Shown piece by piece: positions 12,523-25,599 of a stretch of DNA of 64,000 nucleotides. Numbering within the stretch: the first letter of the stretch is position 1; each line of letters begins with the position of its first letter. The stretch spans positions 19,762,680 to 19,826,679 of the forward strand of contig CM055312.2 in the NCBI GenBank assembly GCA_029255685.2, given 5' to 3'. Under the pieces are notes generated by a model. It saw only the letters and a list, made by a program, of their open reading frames with translations, was not told where the DNA came from and did not search any database. This DNA comes from Silene conica. Lineage: Eukaryota > Streptophyta > Magnoliopsida > Caryophyllales > Caryophyllaceae. A program made the position numbers and the translations under genes.

Positions 12523-13213
12523 AAATGAAGGGAGTAGCATTTACACAAACCACAAAATTGCAAAAATACCTCCTCCTCTTCCACTAATGTTCTCAAAATG
12601 ACATCAATTTCACAAGTAAACACCTTCGCTGCCACAAATGGGAACTTGAGATTAAGATAATAGAACTTGTAGAGTCAATGAGAACTGATATGGGCAACCA
12701 TCACATAATCATAAATTCAACTGTTCAATCAATGAAAAAAAATTCAACAGTAGGAAGGATAACCTCCAGTCAAATTCTTGTAGTAACCACATTTTGACTA
12801 TCCATAATTTCAACAATGCAAAAATTGATAAGCAGACATTCATACAAGGACGACTATTTCAAACTTTTAGCTGCCTCTCAAAAATCTCAGAACCACTTGC
12901 ATGATGCTTTGACAACATTTTACGTCAACTACCAAACAACAAAGAAACTAAACAGCATACTGATGTAACAAATATAAGTTTACTGACACTATAGGGTTGG
13001 CATGCAAGATATTAGACTTCTAGAGAACATAGAGTGCAGCGCTAGCGGAAGTACATCCTAAAAGCGTATACAACCCTAAGAAAACAGAGAAGTAAGTCCA
13101 TCATTGTTACGAAGCAACAATGCTCAAGTATTTGACTTTGGAAAAGTATAGAAATCCGTCACACAAAGAAAAAACAAACATAAAAGAATGATTGAGACGA
13201 AGGGAATAAACAA

Positions 13214-14192
13214 TCAAATCTTATTCAAACTGCGCACGGTAGTAGAACCCGCCATTGCCATTCTCCTTTCTGCTACAGCAACTCTTTTTTCACGGTCTTC
13301 AGCCAACTTTTTCTTCAGTTCCTCCTGATTAAATTAGAATAGCAAAGAAAATGACGTAACCAATCCAATTAAAAATTTTAAACAAAAAACAACGAACGAA
13401 ATCAGGAAACGATTACTTAACCCATGCGAAAAATGGAAAGCCAAAGTTCGAATAAAATGCCGAAGGAGTAGGCATACCTCTTTGGACAATCTGGGAGTGG
13501 AGCTAGATTGAACTAATCGAACATTTGAAGATGAAGAAGCGCTACTGGCCTGTGAAATTGATGCTACTTCCTTTGATTCTGCAGCCTTGGCCTATAATGA
13601 AAAACTTCTTGTATATAAATTTTATACAATTTCCACTTTTTATATGGAGTAATAATTGCTCCAAAACGTCTCCCCTAAAATCGAGCTACCAATGCACTCG
13701 AGTTCCTATAAAAGGTAGAAGGGTCCAATTAGGCAACTGAACCAAACTTAGACACGTGCTATTTTAATCGTACATATAAGGGCGATCCCAGAAACAACTA
13801 CTGAATGATATGTGGAGTATATTCAAGCTCTACTTACTCATAAAAGACCAGATAGCCTGAACCAGGCTTCGCCAGTAAATGCACAGTACTAATTAAGTGG
13901 AAAATTTTAAATCAGTCCAACTTTCAATATTTCTTATTCCTTCCCGTCTGGCCAGGTATGTCATAGAGAATAACTCAAAAATGGAAAAAATAAAATAGAA
14001 CAATAATATGAATGACTTGACTGCAGACCAGAAAGACTACAATGTGGAAGACATGCCATTCGAATGACAGCGAGATAGTAACGAAATCCAAAGTCGAGAC
14101 TCAAGAGGACAAACCTGAGCCTTCTTCTTGCTTTCCTTGTGCAATTTTTTCATTTCCTTTGCTTTTGCTTTTCGCTTAGCATCTTTTTCAGC
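13214..14192 (-). pseudogene. ANKZF1/Vms1-like gene, last three exons
   Basis: Three minus-strand exons (14115-14192, 13478-13591, 13214-13324) have AG acceptors and GT donors and join in frame to about 100 residues ending at a stop. The product is a charged tail: a lysine/alanine-rich helix (AEKDAKRKAKAKEMKK), a serine-rich linker, then EELKKKLAEDREKRVAVAERR. This is how I remember the C-terminus of plant ANKZF1/Vms1-type proteins, where an R-A-ER helix binds the AAA ATPase CDC48/VCP during ribosome quality control. Nothing of the zinc-finger or VLRF1 parts is present upstream: the LARD begins 300 bp away. The final residues (VRSLNKI) run into repeat sequence, so the natural end may be altered. 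Probably a captured or broken copy. The family call is by motif memory only. Confidence 0.5.
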
Positions 14193-14493
14193 CTACTCCA
14201 CCAAGTCAAACACAGTTAGTCAGTTAGTTTATATATTCAACAACATCACAGCAGAAAAAATTGATACAACAGACAACAACAGCAAAAATTGATACAACAG
14301 ACAACAACATCTTGGTTTGGATCTGCTATTAACACTTCATGTAGCATGTCATTTCACTATTTTAACATTCCTTTGTCTTTCATAGATACTTCATTTTTCA
14401 CTTTCAGATGCTAGTGTATACCCTTATACCAACTCCATTTTCATATCCTTTTTCAAAGTAAATCATCTCCAGAAAACTGCATAGCGTGATATG

Positions 14494-17188
14494 ATTTAAG
14501 AGCCTTTAGCAAGACATTCTCAAATAAATAGGACTGTTACCATCCCGGAATATCCGAGGTAGTGAATAACAAGGTAAACAAACCAAAGATAATTTATATA
14601 AATACTGATTAAATTTGAACTTGGTTACAACAATTACGAATTCCAAACTTGATAAAGTGAAAGTACAACTGTCGATATCTAGATGTGATCTAACTCTAAG
14701 TAGGTCCATGCCATGTCTCTCTCCATGCCCAAGCTCCTAGTCCATTTGTCACTGACCTGTAAAATCTACTCCCCATTCCGGATCATCGTAGGTGTACACG
14801 AATACACAGGGTCAACCGCGAGGTTGAGTAGAAAGATAAATAAGACAACAATATAATATACTCCGCACCGATCCAACGCCAAATAAACTCCGCACCGATC
14901 ACAAGACCCAATATACTCCACACCATATCACAGACCCTTTATCTCCGCACCAAACACAGACCCTTTATCTCCGCACCAAACACAGACCCTTTATCTCCGC
15001 ACCAATCACAGACCCTTTATCTCCGCACCAATCACAGACCCTTTATGTTCACATCGTATTATATCACAGAATAATATAGATAACACTGTATACGTTCACA
15101 TGGTATTATATCACAAACATGCTTAAAACAAATAAGAACAGTTTACATATCGTCATATACCAGTATCTCCCCTACCTGGAGTTGCAGAATGACAACCGAA
15201 CAGCCGCTAGAAGCGTTCCACCTCGAACTCAGTTCCTATACATAGTACTCAATATCAATTGCTACCCATACCATCCAAACACTATCACATTTATTCTATC
15301 ATGTTCACAAGCGACACCCTTATCGTACTCCGAAAATATATATATCAACAGGCTCATATATATCAACTAATATAACTCCTTAGTCGTATCAAACACCACT
15401 AGTAACAACATATATTAATACTAATAACAGTAATGATAACAAACATCACAATCGACAACAGCTCTTAATAAAATAACTTACTTTACTACTAACATCGACA
15501 CAATAAGAATACTAGTAGTAAGATATTCACAAAGGTAACAAAGATTAATAATATTATAAATAGCACTTAAAAGAAATAGTAATGAAATATTATGTAATAA
15601 CAATACTTGTTACTTTGAACATTAAATTATCGAACAATTATAAGCTCATACGATAAAGCAACACAACTTACATTACCACATTAAAAATAACATTAATAAT
15701 AATACAAATAATAGCAATAATAATAATAATAATAATAATAATACAAAATGATAATAAAACAAACACACCACCACACGACCCCAAACAACACCACCCGCGA
15801 ACCAACCAGCCCTTACACCTCCCTGACCACGCCACTGCTACCACCCGAAACCACCCTGACCTGTACCCCACACTGCCTGCTACCACCATAACCTCCACCA
15901 GCCTCTTCGACTTCCACCAGCATGATGAACCAGGGCCCAAACCAGGCCTGGTTCACCACCTAACCCCCTGACCCGACCAGAAACACTAACCCCACGACGC
16001 ATCTATGGACCCTATCAACCACCGACTCTACCACCCAAACACCACCCCTAACACCAGCCTTAACAGACACGGTGGTAACACCATATTGACCTCCCCCTAG
16101 TCAACGTCATTACCCCTTCCAAAACCCCCTGTACACGAGCTCATACTAAGAACAGCAGCAGAACGAAACAGCTCCCTGACAACCCTATCGACCACCCCCT
16201 TACCACCATGATTAACCACCCCTAACCACTGTGACCAGCAGCCCTTCCACTGCCCAGACCACCATCTTTATAACAACCCAACCCCCAAAACAAACGGACT
16301 CATAAACAACCCGAAATAAGCATACAAACACAAGGTGACAAGCTACTGTTTTGAAAGTGCAGATTCGACAATTATTCAGGCCACAAAACCACCGTTCCCG
16401 GTGATCCTAGGTGACCAACGACGCCACTATTAGGGTCAAAACATGATTACCATACAACAAAGATGGCAATGTATTAAGATCAGAAACTTTCGACAGGATT
16501 ATCAGATTGAAATTGCTGAATCAAACGAAGAGAAAACAGAGGAAAGACTATGGTGAACGTACCCTTTTCCAGCGTGATCGAAGTGTCCTAAACCACCTTA
16601 AACCACCGCGTGAACCACCCTACCTCCCCTCTGATATGACGGCTGCAGTATAGGTGTGTTGGTTGTGTGTCGTTTTGGGCAGAATTAGGTCTAAAGCTTA
16701 GGTTATAAAAGGCGGCAGAATGAGGAATCTGATGTTTGTGTTTGTCTTGTGAGATGGGTCGAATGTTGGGCTGCATGATGTTGCACGATAATCGAGGCCC
16801 AACTCGAACCCCTATAGGTCTACTGTTCGAACCCCACGAAGCACGCAAATTCTAATTACACAAATTATTATGTTTGATAAAGGTTCCCAATTCGAATATC
16901 ACCGAGGTCCAAAAACGCTTAAAACATACAAGATATATTAGCTTATTACACAAAGGGTATGTATATATATACATTATTATACGGGTTATTATAGTAAGGA
17001 AAAATATGAATGAAAAGTCACTTATGAATAAATCGTCAAATATAAAACGATTATGAAATACGAACTAATCGTAGAAATACGGTTTATTAAATAATAACAA
17101 TAAATACTTTATAAACATTCTCTTTAAAATACTTGTATTGTCCTTCCTTTGATAATTATAGACTGAGGCTAAAACACGGGGTATTACA
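14494..17188 (-). repeat. 3' LTR of the young LARD (outer end truncated)
   Basis: This matches the right LTR from position 20595 onward. The missing 16 bases (TGTAACACCC...) are replaced by unrelated sequence at 14493. It contains a 26-bp minisatellite, an AAT microsatellite, and a C-rich stretch (about 15760-16300). Confidence 0.9.
14930..15045. repeat. 26-bp minisatellite in LTR (left copy)
   Basis: Four to five tandem units of the type ACAGACCCTTTATCTCCGCA. The same array is at about 21031-21146 in the right LTR. The plus-strand relatives at 51120 and 59700 carry a different 30-bp unit at the equivalent place. Confidence 0.85.
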
Positions 17189-20100
17189 GTCTTCCCTTCT
17201 TAAAAATGAACTTCGTCCCGAAGTTCGCCACCCCATAACGGTAAGGAACTTATAACAAGCATGAAACAATTATCAATAGCACTCATATAGACTTCAAAAC
17301 ACGAAATGTTACATTCTACCCTCGTTAAGAGAACTTTGTCCCCAAAGTTCAACGCATAACTAAGTTAAAAGATACTTCACGAATCACATTATAAAGCATA
17401 ACAGAAGTAAACCGGAATATCAGTATATTCGAACAATCACGACATATCGATTTTACATGCTATAACAACTAGCCATAACGTAAAATCACCAAGATTTTAC
17501 AATCCTATCCTCCTTAAAACATGGTTACGTCCTCGTAACCCCATTCTAAGAATTCCCAGCACATTACCCCGTCTTACCAAAACTCACTCTAAGTAACCAA
17601 GTATTGTATTATCATTGTCGAATCTAAGACCAAGGACAAGGGTGAAAGAACTGGCGGAATAAAACCGTGAATCAGTGCCTCATCTTAATATCGATTTCAA
17701 CTCATACTACAACTCAAACATCAAGGTCACACTGGACCATAAATACCATATGGCACTACGGCCAGATAACTTATAACTCGGTACCATAGACTAATTCTCA
17801 TCTCAATCTCAATATCGATACTATCAAATATTCCCTTAGAGGAACTGCTCAAAATTTGAGGAAATAACTCTAAGTTACTCACCCACAAGTCAAGGTCAAA
17901 GAATGCGACCACTCAATAAGACACCAAACTGCAAGCTCAATCTCAGTACAAAATCAGCCATGGTCTTTGTTCCAAGATCACGAGCAACTCTATCCCACCA
18001 AACTCTAGCCCACCAGCTAATTAACATGACAGTGTACATATGTTAACCATTCATCGACACATTTGTATGTACACTTACAATTCCACAACTCACGAAACAA
18101 GAGCTTGTACACTATAATAGACGAGTATAACACAGAATTATTACACATAACACAAAATAATCAATTACCAAAAGTTTAATCCGTCTCCCAAACAAAAGAA
18201 TTATCTTATAATTAGAACAAAATAAAAGGACAATTACTAATATACCACTCGAATAAGTATACACAAGAGGCCCATAGCAAGTATCATGTAATCGTATAAT
18301 CTTGAGTAGTAACATGAATATTAGAGTCTGTAGAAATCGGGTTACGCAGTAAATCAGAATCGGAATAGGGAACATTTGCATGCCCTTGAAATTTCTCACA
18401 AGTCGAATATATTAACATCAATGTAAACAAACAAGAAGCTTAGAGTTCATAATCATATTTAGAAGCAAAACAATATTTTAGGAAAAGACATGGGACAAAA
18501 TCTTAATGAACGTAACTAAACATGGGGCGTTGACATGTTTCATAAAATATGCACAAATTATGGACTAACGAGGCCGTTGAGCATATCTAGGTATTAATAA
18601 GTTAACCAGATCACTTAGGTATAACTCAACTTACATCATCTATCATGAGACTAATAAAATACATGTCTTGTAATATAAGAGTTCATATAACGCGCAACAA
18701 TTAAGCATCCAGGCAGGCTTTCATCAACACGTAAGTACAGAATTTGTCATATTGCAAACAATTACTACAATTATTAAAAGATCAAGCGTCATCATGGTTA
18801 TTCATCATCTTGAAATACAAATTTAAAACTTTTGAAACCTTTGGAAAAACTTTTGAAACGCTGAAATGGTAGTTTGTGACAATTATAAACACAAGCAAAG
18901 GGCTATCTTTCAACTACAGATCGGACTCGAAACTGCACGGAGACATTCTGACTCTCCTTTACTAAAAGGTTGTTCTTTGGTGTTGTAGCTCACGGATCAT
19001 GAAATTTAACGATAAAGTAAACGAATGCACAACACTAAATCACATGCCAACTAACTAATAACTCAATACATCGTGATCAGATTTCGAACATAGTAATATG
19101 CAATTCATTTTATAGCGCAAAAGTATACATGACGGAGTCATAGGCTATTACATCAGGGAACTAGACAAAGATGTACCTTTAATATACGAAAGAATAGCAA
19201 CAAGGTTCACATTGTTCAAAATAACCACCATTAATTATAACAATTACATTGCTATATAACTTTTACTCATGACATCGTGCTAATACTTTTACTAGTTAAA
19301 TTCCATTCTACCACTTGTCAAGACTCCTCTCTGATAAACATGATTTTAACAGCACATAGGAATGTCACAAAATCCACAATTGATTGAACTTTTATATAAA
19401 ACTTATCTAACCCATAATTTCACCAATAAGCATGCTGCAGCACTTGTAAACAAATCACAATTAAATCACCGCTCAACTATATTGCGAGTTTTAATAGTTT
19501 CTAGAAAAAAAATATAACGAATTAACTAATCATAGGGAAAAAGAATCAAATGCATATCCTAAGGGAATTATTTATAACAATTTCAAACACTCAGTTGGTC
19601 TAAAGAAAACTTTACCGCGATTCGACAGAAAATTGGACAACTTGCAGAAATCACTATTAAACAACGACTCGTTAAGATCTACATGGGTTATCATCCATAA
19701 AATTTTCATACTCATATAGAGAACACATTTTAGATGGCAGCTTTTTCAAGCGAGGTAACATCTTGAAAACTTATCGAAAATTCTAATTCTTTTACAGCTT
19801 CACATTCTACTACGAAGCTCAACCATTTTTCTTCCATAACACATTGGCATATTATTGAGGCATAAACACTACCATATTAACATGTATTCATTACTCAAAC
19901 TGTAACTGTCATCTAGAACACGTTAATATTTCTAAGCTGGAAGTAAAACCAACTAATTACTCAAAATTTATACATTGCATGTATATACCATTGTAACACA
20001 TATTTATATATCATTCATGGCTTGAGGCAACACATTCCGCATATCACTAGACATGGATTACTAGTATATATAAGTCTGGTCATTCATATCCAACTACCAA

Positions 20101-20578
20101 CAATATACGACCTAGTTACAGTAATCATTTAATAATTAAATAATCACATGTACGCTTCAAACACCAAAATCATATGATCACATCCCTCTTAGCTATTGCT
20201 CAACAATTACACATTCATACTCTTCAAAGTTTTTATTCAATCATCCTGCTCGATCCACATTTTAATACCAATCATAACTTTCAACCCACATTATTAACCG
20301 TAAATCATGTATCACTTACCTCATTCTTCTCCTGTAAGGACGTTAGTACAGTATAACAAGGTCACTATATAGTCTACCCCACTCTTCAATTACTCTCATA
20401 GGGTTCCCGAGACAGAACCGAAAGGGCCCAGGTCTGGTGTGAGGGGGCCCCTAACTCATCCCATTCCTTTTTGGGGCTCCTATCAGTCTCATCTCGGGGT
20501 TCATTTTATTAGACTCTTCCTACATTCATTATTATCCATTTGGTTTAGGCCTGAGGATCGTTCGCTCTGATACCACTT
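17189..20578 (-). other. Internal region of the young LARD (non-coding)
   Basis: A purine tract on the minus strand (AAGAAGGGAAGAC) touches the left LTR. At 17302-17313 a second LTR-like start, TGTAACATTTCGTG on the minus strand, follows another purine-rich block. The rest is AT-rich without long frames and is homologous to the interior of the plus-strand LARD at 51732-55410. Near the right end (20400-20578) a conserved leader includes the primer site. Confidence 0.8.
20561..20575 (-). other. Primer binding site of the LARD
   Basis: The minus strand reads TGGTATCAGAGCGAA, complementary to the 3' end of initiator tRNA-Met, three bases from the right LTR start at 20579. Confidence 0.85.
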
Positions 20579-21811
20579 TGTAACACCCCCATTTATTTAA
20601 GAGCCTTTAGCAAGACATTCTCAAATAAATAGGACTGTTACCATCCCGGAATATCCGAGGTAGTGAATAACAAGGTAAACAAACCAAAGATAATTTATAT
20701 AAATACTGATTAAATTTGAACTTGGTTACAACAATTACGAATTCCAAACTTGATAAAGTGAAAGTACAACTGTCGATATCTAGATGTGATCTAACTCTAA
20801 GTAGGTCCATGCCATGTCTCTCTCCATGCCCAAGCTCCTAGTCCATTTGTCACTGACCTGTAAAATCTACTCCCCATTCCGGATCATCGTAGGTGTACAC
20901 GAATACACAGGGTCAACCGCGAGGTTGAGTAGAAAGATAAATAAGACAACAATATAATATACTCCGCACCGATCCAACGCCAAATAAACTCCGCACCGAT
21001 CACAAGACCCAATATACTCCACACCATATCACAGACCCTTTATCTCCGCACCAAACACAGACCCTTTATCTCCGCACCAAACACAGACCCTTTATCTCCG
21101 CACCAATCACAGACCCTTTATCTCCGCACCAATCACAGACCCTTTATGTTCACATCGTATTATATCACAGAATAATATAGATAACACTGTATACGTTCAC
21201 ATGGTATTATATCACAAACATGCTTAAAACAAATAAGAACAGTTTACATATCGTCATATACCAGTATCTCCCCTACCTGGAGTTGCAGAATGACAACCGA
21301 ACAGCCGCTAGAAGCGTTCCACCTCGAACTCAGTTCCTATACATAGTACTCAATATCAATTGCTACCCATACCATCCAAACACTATCACATTTATTCTAT
21401 CATGTTCACAAGCGACACCCTTATCGTACTCCGAAAATATATATATCAACAGGCTCATATATATCAACTAATATAACTCCTTAGTCGTATCAAACACCAC
21501 TAGTAACAACATATATTAATACTAATAACAGTAATGATAACAAACATCACAATCGACAACAGCTCTTAATAAAATAACTTACTTTACTACTAACATCGAC
21601 ACAATAAGAATACTAGTAGTAAGATATTCACAAAGGTAACAAAGATTAATAATATTATAAATAGCACTTAAAAGAAATAGTAATGAAATATTATGTAATA
21701 ACAATACTTGTTACTTTGAACATTAAATTATCGAACAATTATAAGCTCATACGATAAAGCAACACAACTTACATTACCACATTAAAAATAACATTAATAA
21801 TAATACAAATA

Positions 21812-21842
<31 letters not shown>

Positions 21843-23289
21843 TACAAAATGATAATAAAACAAACACACCACCACACGACCCCAAACAACACCACCCGCG
21901 AACCAACCAGCCCTTACACCTCCCTGACCACGCCACTGCTACCACCCGAAACCACCCTGACCTGTACCCCACACTGCCTGCTACCACCATAACCTCCACC
22001 AGCCTCTTCGACTTCCACCAGCATGATGAACCAGGGCCCAAACCAGGCCTGGTTCACCACCTAACCCCCTGACCCGACCAGAAACACTAACCCCACGACG
22101 CATCTATGGACCCTATCAACCACCGACTCTACCACCCAAACACCACCCCTAACACCAGCCTTAACAGACACGGTGGTAACACCATATTGACCTCCCCCTA
22201 GTCAACGTCATTACCCCTTCCAAAACCCCATGTACACGAGCTCATACTAAGAACAGCAGCAGAACGAAACAGCTCCCTGACAACCCTATCGACCACCCCC
22301 TTACCACCATGATTAACCACCCCTAACCACTGTGACCAGCAGCCCTTCCACTGCCCAGACCACCATCTTTATAACAACCCAACCCCCAAAACAAACGGAC
22401 TCATAAACAACCCGAAATAAGCATACAAACACAAGGTGACAAGCTACTGTTTTGAAAGTGCAGATTCGACAATTATTCAGGCCACAAAACCACCGTTCCC
22501 GGTGATCCTAGGTGACCAACGACGCCACTATTAGGGTCAAAACATGATTACCATACAACAAAGATGGCAATGTATTAAGATCAGAAACTTTCGACAGGAT
22601 TATCAGATTGAAATTGCTGAATCAAACGAAGAGAAAACAGAGGAAAGACTATGGTGAACGTACCCTTTTCCAGCGTGATCGAAGTGTCCTAAACCACCTT
22701 AAACCACCGCGTGAACCACCCTACCTCCCCTCTGATATGACGGCTGCAGTATAGGTGTGTTGGTTGTGTGTCGTTTTGGGCAGAATTAGGTCTAAAGCTT
22801 AGGTTATAAAAGGCGGCAGAATGAGGAATCTGATGTTTGTGTTTGTCTTGTGAGATGGGTCGAATGTTGGGCTGCATGATGTTGCACGATAATCGAGGCC
22901 CAACTCGAACCCCTATAGGTCTACTGTTCGAACCCCACGAAGCACGCAAATTCTAATTACACAAATTATTATGTTTGATAAAGGTTCCCAATTCGAATAT
23001 CACCGAGGTCCAAAAACGCTTAAAACATACAAGATATATTAGCTTATTACACAAAGGGTATGTATATATATACATTATTATACGGGTTATTATAGTAAGG
23101 AAAAATATGAATGAAAAGTCACTTATGAATAAATCGTCAAATATAAAACGATTATGAAATACGAACTAATCGTAGAAATACGGTTTATTAAATAATAACA
23201 ATAAATACTTTATAAACATTCTCTTTAAAATACTTGTATTGTCCTTCCTTTGATAATTATAGACTGAGGCTAAAACACGGGGTATTACA
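20579..23289 (-). repeat. 5' LTR of the young LARD (complete)
   Basis: On the plus strand it begins TGTAACACCC and ends GGGGTATTACA. On the minus strand it is therefore a TGTAATACC...GGTGTTACA LTR of 2711 bp. The flank beyond 23289 shows no trace of the extra 125-135 bases found before the equivalent LTR at 48867. Confidence 0.92.
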
Positions 23290-23324
23290 CTTATAGTGTG
23301 TTGCTCATTTTAGAATAATATCAC

Positions 23325-23438
23325 CAAAACAAAAGAATCAAATGAACTAACAAATACCCAGAAAACTAAATCAAATAAAACCACAAAAATCAACAAAAAA
23401 AACATAAAAAAATCAAAAATGCATTCTGTTAATTATTG
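23325..23438. repeat. Direct repeat, copy 2 (first copy at 12413)
   Basis: See 12413-12522. The copy starts 36 bases right of the LARD and has a few substitutions and small indels. Confidence 0.8.
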
Positions 23439-24230
23439 CATCAATATAATTTACACTGGATGAAAAAACAATAGTATTCATGGGGCAAACCAAATCAAAT
23501 TACTCACGTAAAGAAGATCATCTTAGATAAAATGCGAAAAACATAGGCGACAAACACTACTAAGCTATCAGGAAAAAAACAAAAAATGACAACTTTAAAT
23601 ATGTAACAACAAAATCGTCTATTATCAACGCAAAAAAATTGCAAAATTGGATAGACGAAATTAGGCCAGTTTAAGAAATTCCTTACTTTTCATTGTACTC
23701 ATCGCCCCCGTCTATGTCATTCGCTGACTACGCCATAATCACCAATTCATTCTCCGTGTATCCGAATTTTTTGATTGAAGAAGAAACTGATTAATAAGAA
23801 AACAACGAAGGAAAGTAAAATTAAAATAAAATATACAAAATAGGAAGAACAAAATGATTAATTAAGAAAATAAAGAAGAAAAGAAGCAACCTTGATGAAG
23901 CGGTGTTGATAGTAGGGCTTTGCGCATCTTCTACCGGCTGCGACTGCTTCCGAATCGGCATCCTTTTTACTCTCGATCGGAGAAACCCTCTCTATTAAGA
24001 GGTTCTATGTCGATTAATTAAGATAAGAAAATAAAGAAGAAGAGAAGCGGCGTTGATGAAGCGGTGTTGATGGGGGAGAAAGAAGAGATGAAGAAATAAA
24101 GAAGAGATAAGTGATGAGATCAATGAAACAATAAACAATAAAATGGCATAAATGTAAATACTGATGTCATAGAGGGATATGAGAACATTTAAATGACGTC
24201 ACACCCCTCCTCCCTTTTTATATAAGTATA
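23439..24230 (-). other. Possible captured exon region next to Helitron end
   Basis: On the minus strand an ATG at 23961 opens a 71-bp exon-like segment (MPIRKQSQPVEDAQ...) with a GT donor after 23891. Another segment around 23690-23760 encodes acidic residues (SANDIDGGDEYNEK) after an in-frame stop. I cannot join them and recognise no family. A block containing GATGAAGCGGTGTTGATG is repeated at about 23830-23905 and 24015-24075. Confidence 0.3.
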
Positions 24231-24232
24231 GA
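24195..24232 (-). other. Candidate Helitron 5' terminus
   Basis: On the minus strand, after an A, the sequence reads TCTATACTTATATAAAAAGG followed by a purine-rich tract and GTGACGTCA. That is the usual look of a plant Helitron 5' end. No matching CTRRT 3' end was located to the left, so the extent is unknown. The Helitron might include the gene fragments between 11 and 24 kb. Confidence 0.4.
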
Positions 24233-24258
24233 TATATCTCACATTATTATTATTATTA

Positions 24259-25135
24259 CGGTTTTTCTATCCTATGCCCACAAGGCATAGGTTAATACTT
24301 TTCAAGGCATAGGTTAATAACTACTTTTATCCACCATAAGAATCTTTTTACTTATTAAAACTAAATTATTATTAATTAATCATTTTTTTCTCTCTCCTCC
24401 CTAATTTCCCAATGTGTATTTATTTTTATTTTTATTTTTACTCCAAAGAAGGGTTGATGGAGCAAGCTTTGAAATTATTTATTAACATGAAGCGTCGTGA
24501 CCGTGGTCCAATTGAATGTACATATAACTCTCTAATTGATGTATAAAGGAGAATTTTAACGAACCCTTTAAATTTGCGAAATAGATGTTAGATGTTGGGC
24601 TCAACTTTAATGTCGTTACATATACAACTTTACTGGATGCCCTTTGTGAGAAAGGGAAATAAGATTCTAAAATACCAAAGAAAATCTCAAATAAAATTGT
24701 TCAACTCAGATGTCAATATTAATCGTCTACAGTACCACAAAACAAAGATATTCTAACATTTTACATTAAAAATGGGATTTAATTCTTTAATATCTTGGGC
24801 ATCTTTTCTCCTTTTCCGAACATTAGTAGTCGTCGACATAATGTTAGCATGAACATATGAAAGAGTTTTAGGTGTATAATATAAGTTGTGTTGTTATTTT
24901 GTAATTTTTGATGCTCTATGTAGTAAACTAATGAAGTATAATTAATTGAAAAAAGAGTGCATAAGAAAACAATCGTGGATTAGAGGGAAACTAGGAAGGA
25001 GAGATAAAAAAAAGATTAAATAATAATAATTTAATTATAATAAGTAAAAAGATTCTTATAGTGGATAAAAGTAGTTATTAACCTATGACTTGATAACTAT
25101 TAACCTATGCCTTGTGGGCATAGGATAGAAAAACC

Positions 25136-25136
<1 letters not shown>
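24259..25136. mobile_element. TIR element (Pack-MULE type) carrying PPR gene pieces
   Basis: Ends of about 130 bp are inverted copies beginning CGGTTTTTCTATCC and include a CATAGGTTAATA motif. The flanks are (TTA)n on both sides, consistent with a 9-bp duplication TTATTATTA though not provable in a microsatellite. The interior carries pentatricopeptide-repeat coding fragments on the plus strand and no transposase. This is the arrangement of a Pack-MULE, a MULE that has picked up part of a host gene. Confidence 0.8.
24451..24662 (+). pseudogene. PPR protein fragment captured in TIR element
   Basis: Two blocks match the pentatricopeptide repeat consensus of plant organellar RNA-binding proteins. 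The first (24451-24545) reads LMEQALKLFINMKRR...TYNSLIDV and then hits a stop. The second (24585-24662) reads MLDVGLNFNVVTYTTLLDAL followed by CEKGK and a stop. Together they span about two 35-residue repeats, with the join between them decayed. The phrases VTYTTLLDALC and TYNSLID are highly typical of P-class PPR proteins. There is no sign of a complete gene. It lies wholly between the TIRs at 24259 and 25136. Confidence 0.75.
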
Positions 25137-25181
<45 letters not shown>

Positions 25182-25392
25182 TTATTATTCTTTTTATTAT
25201 TAATAATTAATACTCCGTAATTATTACTATGATTATTATTATTGTTTTTGTTGTTGTTTTTATTATTACTATTATTATTATTATTGTTTTTGTTGTTGTT
25301 TTTATTATTTCTTCTTCTTATTATAATTATTTTATATATATTTATTATTTATAATTATTATTATTAGTAGTAGTAGTAGTAGTGGTAGTAGT
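25137..25392. repeat. TTA/TTG/TAG microsatellite block
   Basis: Long runs of ATT, GTT and TAG triplets, partly interrupted, follow the TIR element directly. Confidence 0.85.
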
Positions 25393-25599
25393 AAACATGA
25401 GAGAGTAGAGAAAAATGTAATTGAGAAGTAAAATTTGATAACATTCAAATAATAATATTTGTTAACACAATCGAAATTCATAATCTTGAAAATATAGATA
25501 TCATTAACAAAGGCATCATCTATGTTGCTTCCGTATTGACTTATGTATCATCTTGATGTGCTTCATTATAGAGCTCATTATGGACACCAATAGCACGCC

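Larger units (their letters stand above)
14494..23289 (-). mobile_element. LARD-type LTR retrotransposon, very young
   Basis: Two direct repeats of 2.7 kb (14494-17188 and 20579-23289) are offset by exactly 6101 bp throughout, and by eye I find only two substitutions between them. The right repeat begins TGTAACACC next to a tRNA-Met primer site on the minus strand, and a purine-rich tract adjoins the left repeat. So this is a minus-strand element with about 3.4 kb inside. No gag, protease, reverse transcriptase, RNase H or integrase frame exists on either strand, so it must use proteins supplied in trans. Its left LTR lacks the outer 16 bases and no target duplication is visible, which points to a deletion at the left junction. 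The small open frames inside the LTRs are duplicated by copy and show no coding character. Confidence 0.9.

Noticed and set aside
15668..15940. Open frame of 90 residues in both LARD LTRs (also 21769-22041)
   Set aside because: It is duplicated only because the LTR is duplicated, has an isoleucine run from an AAT microsatellite, and shows no domain.
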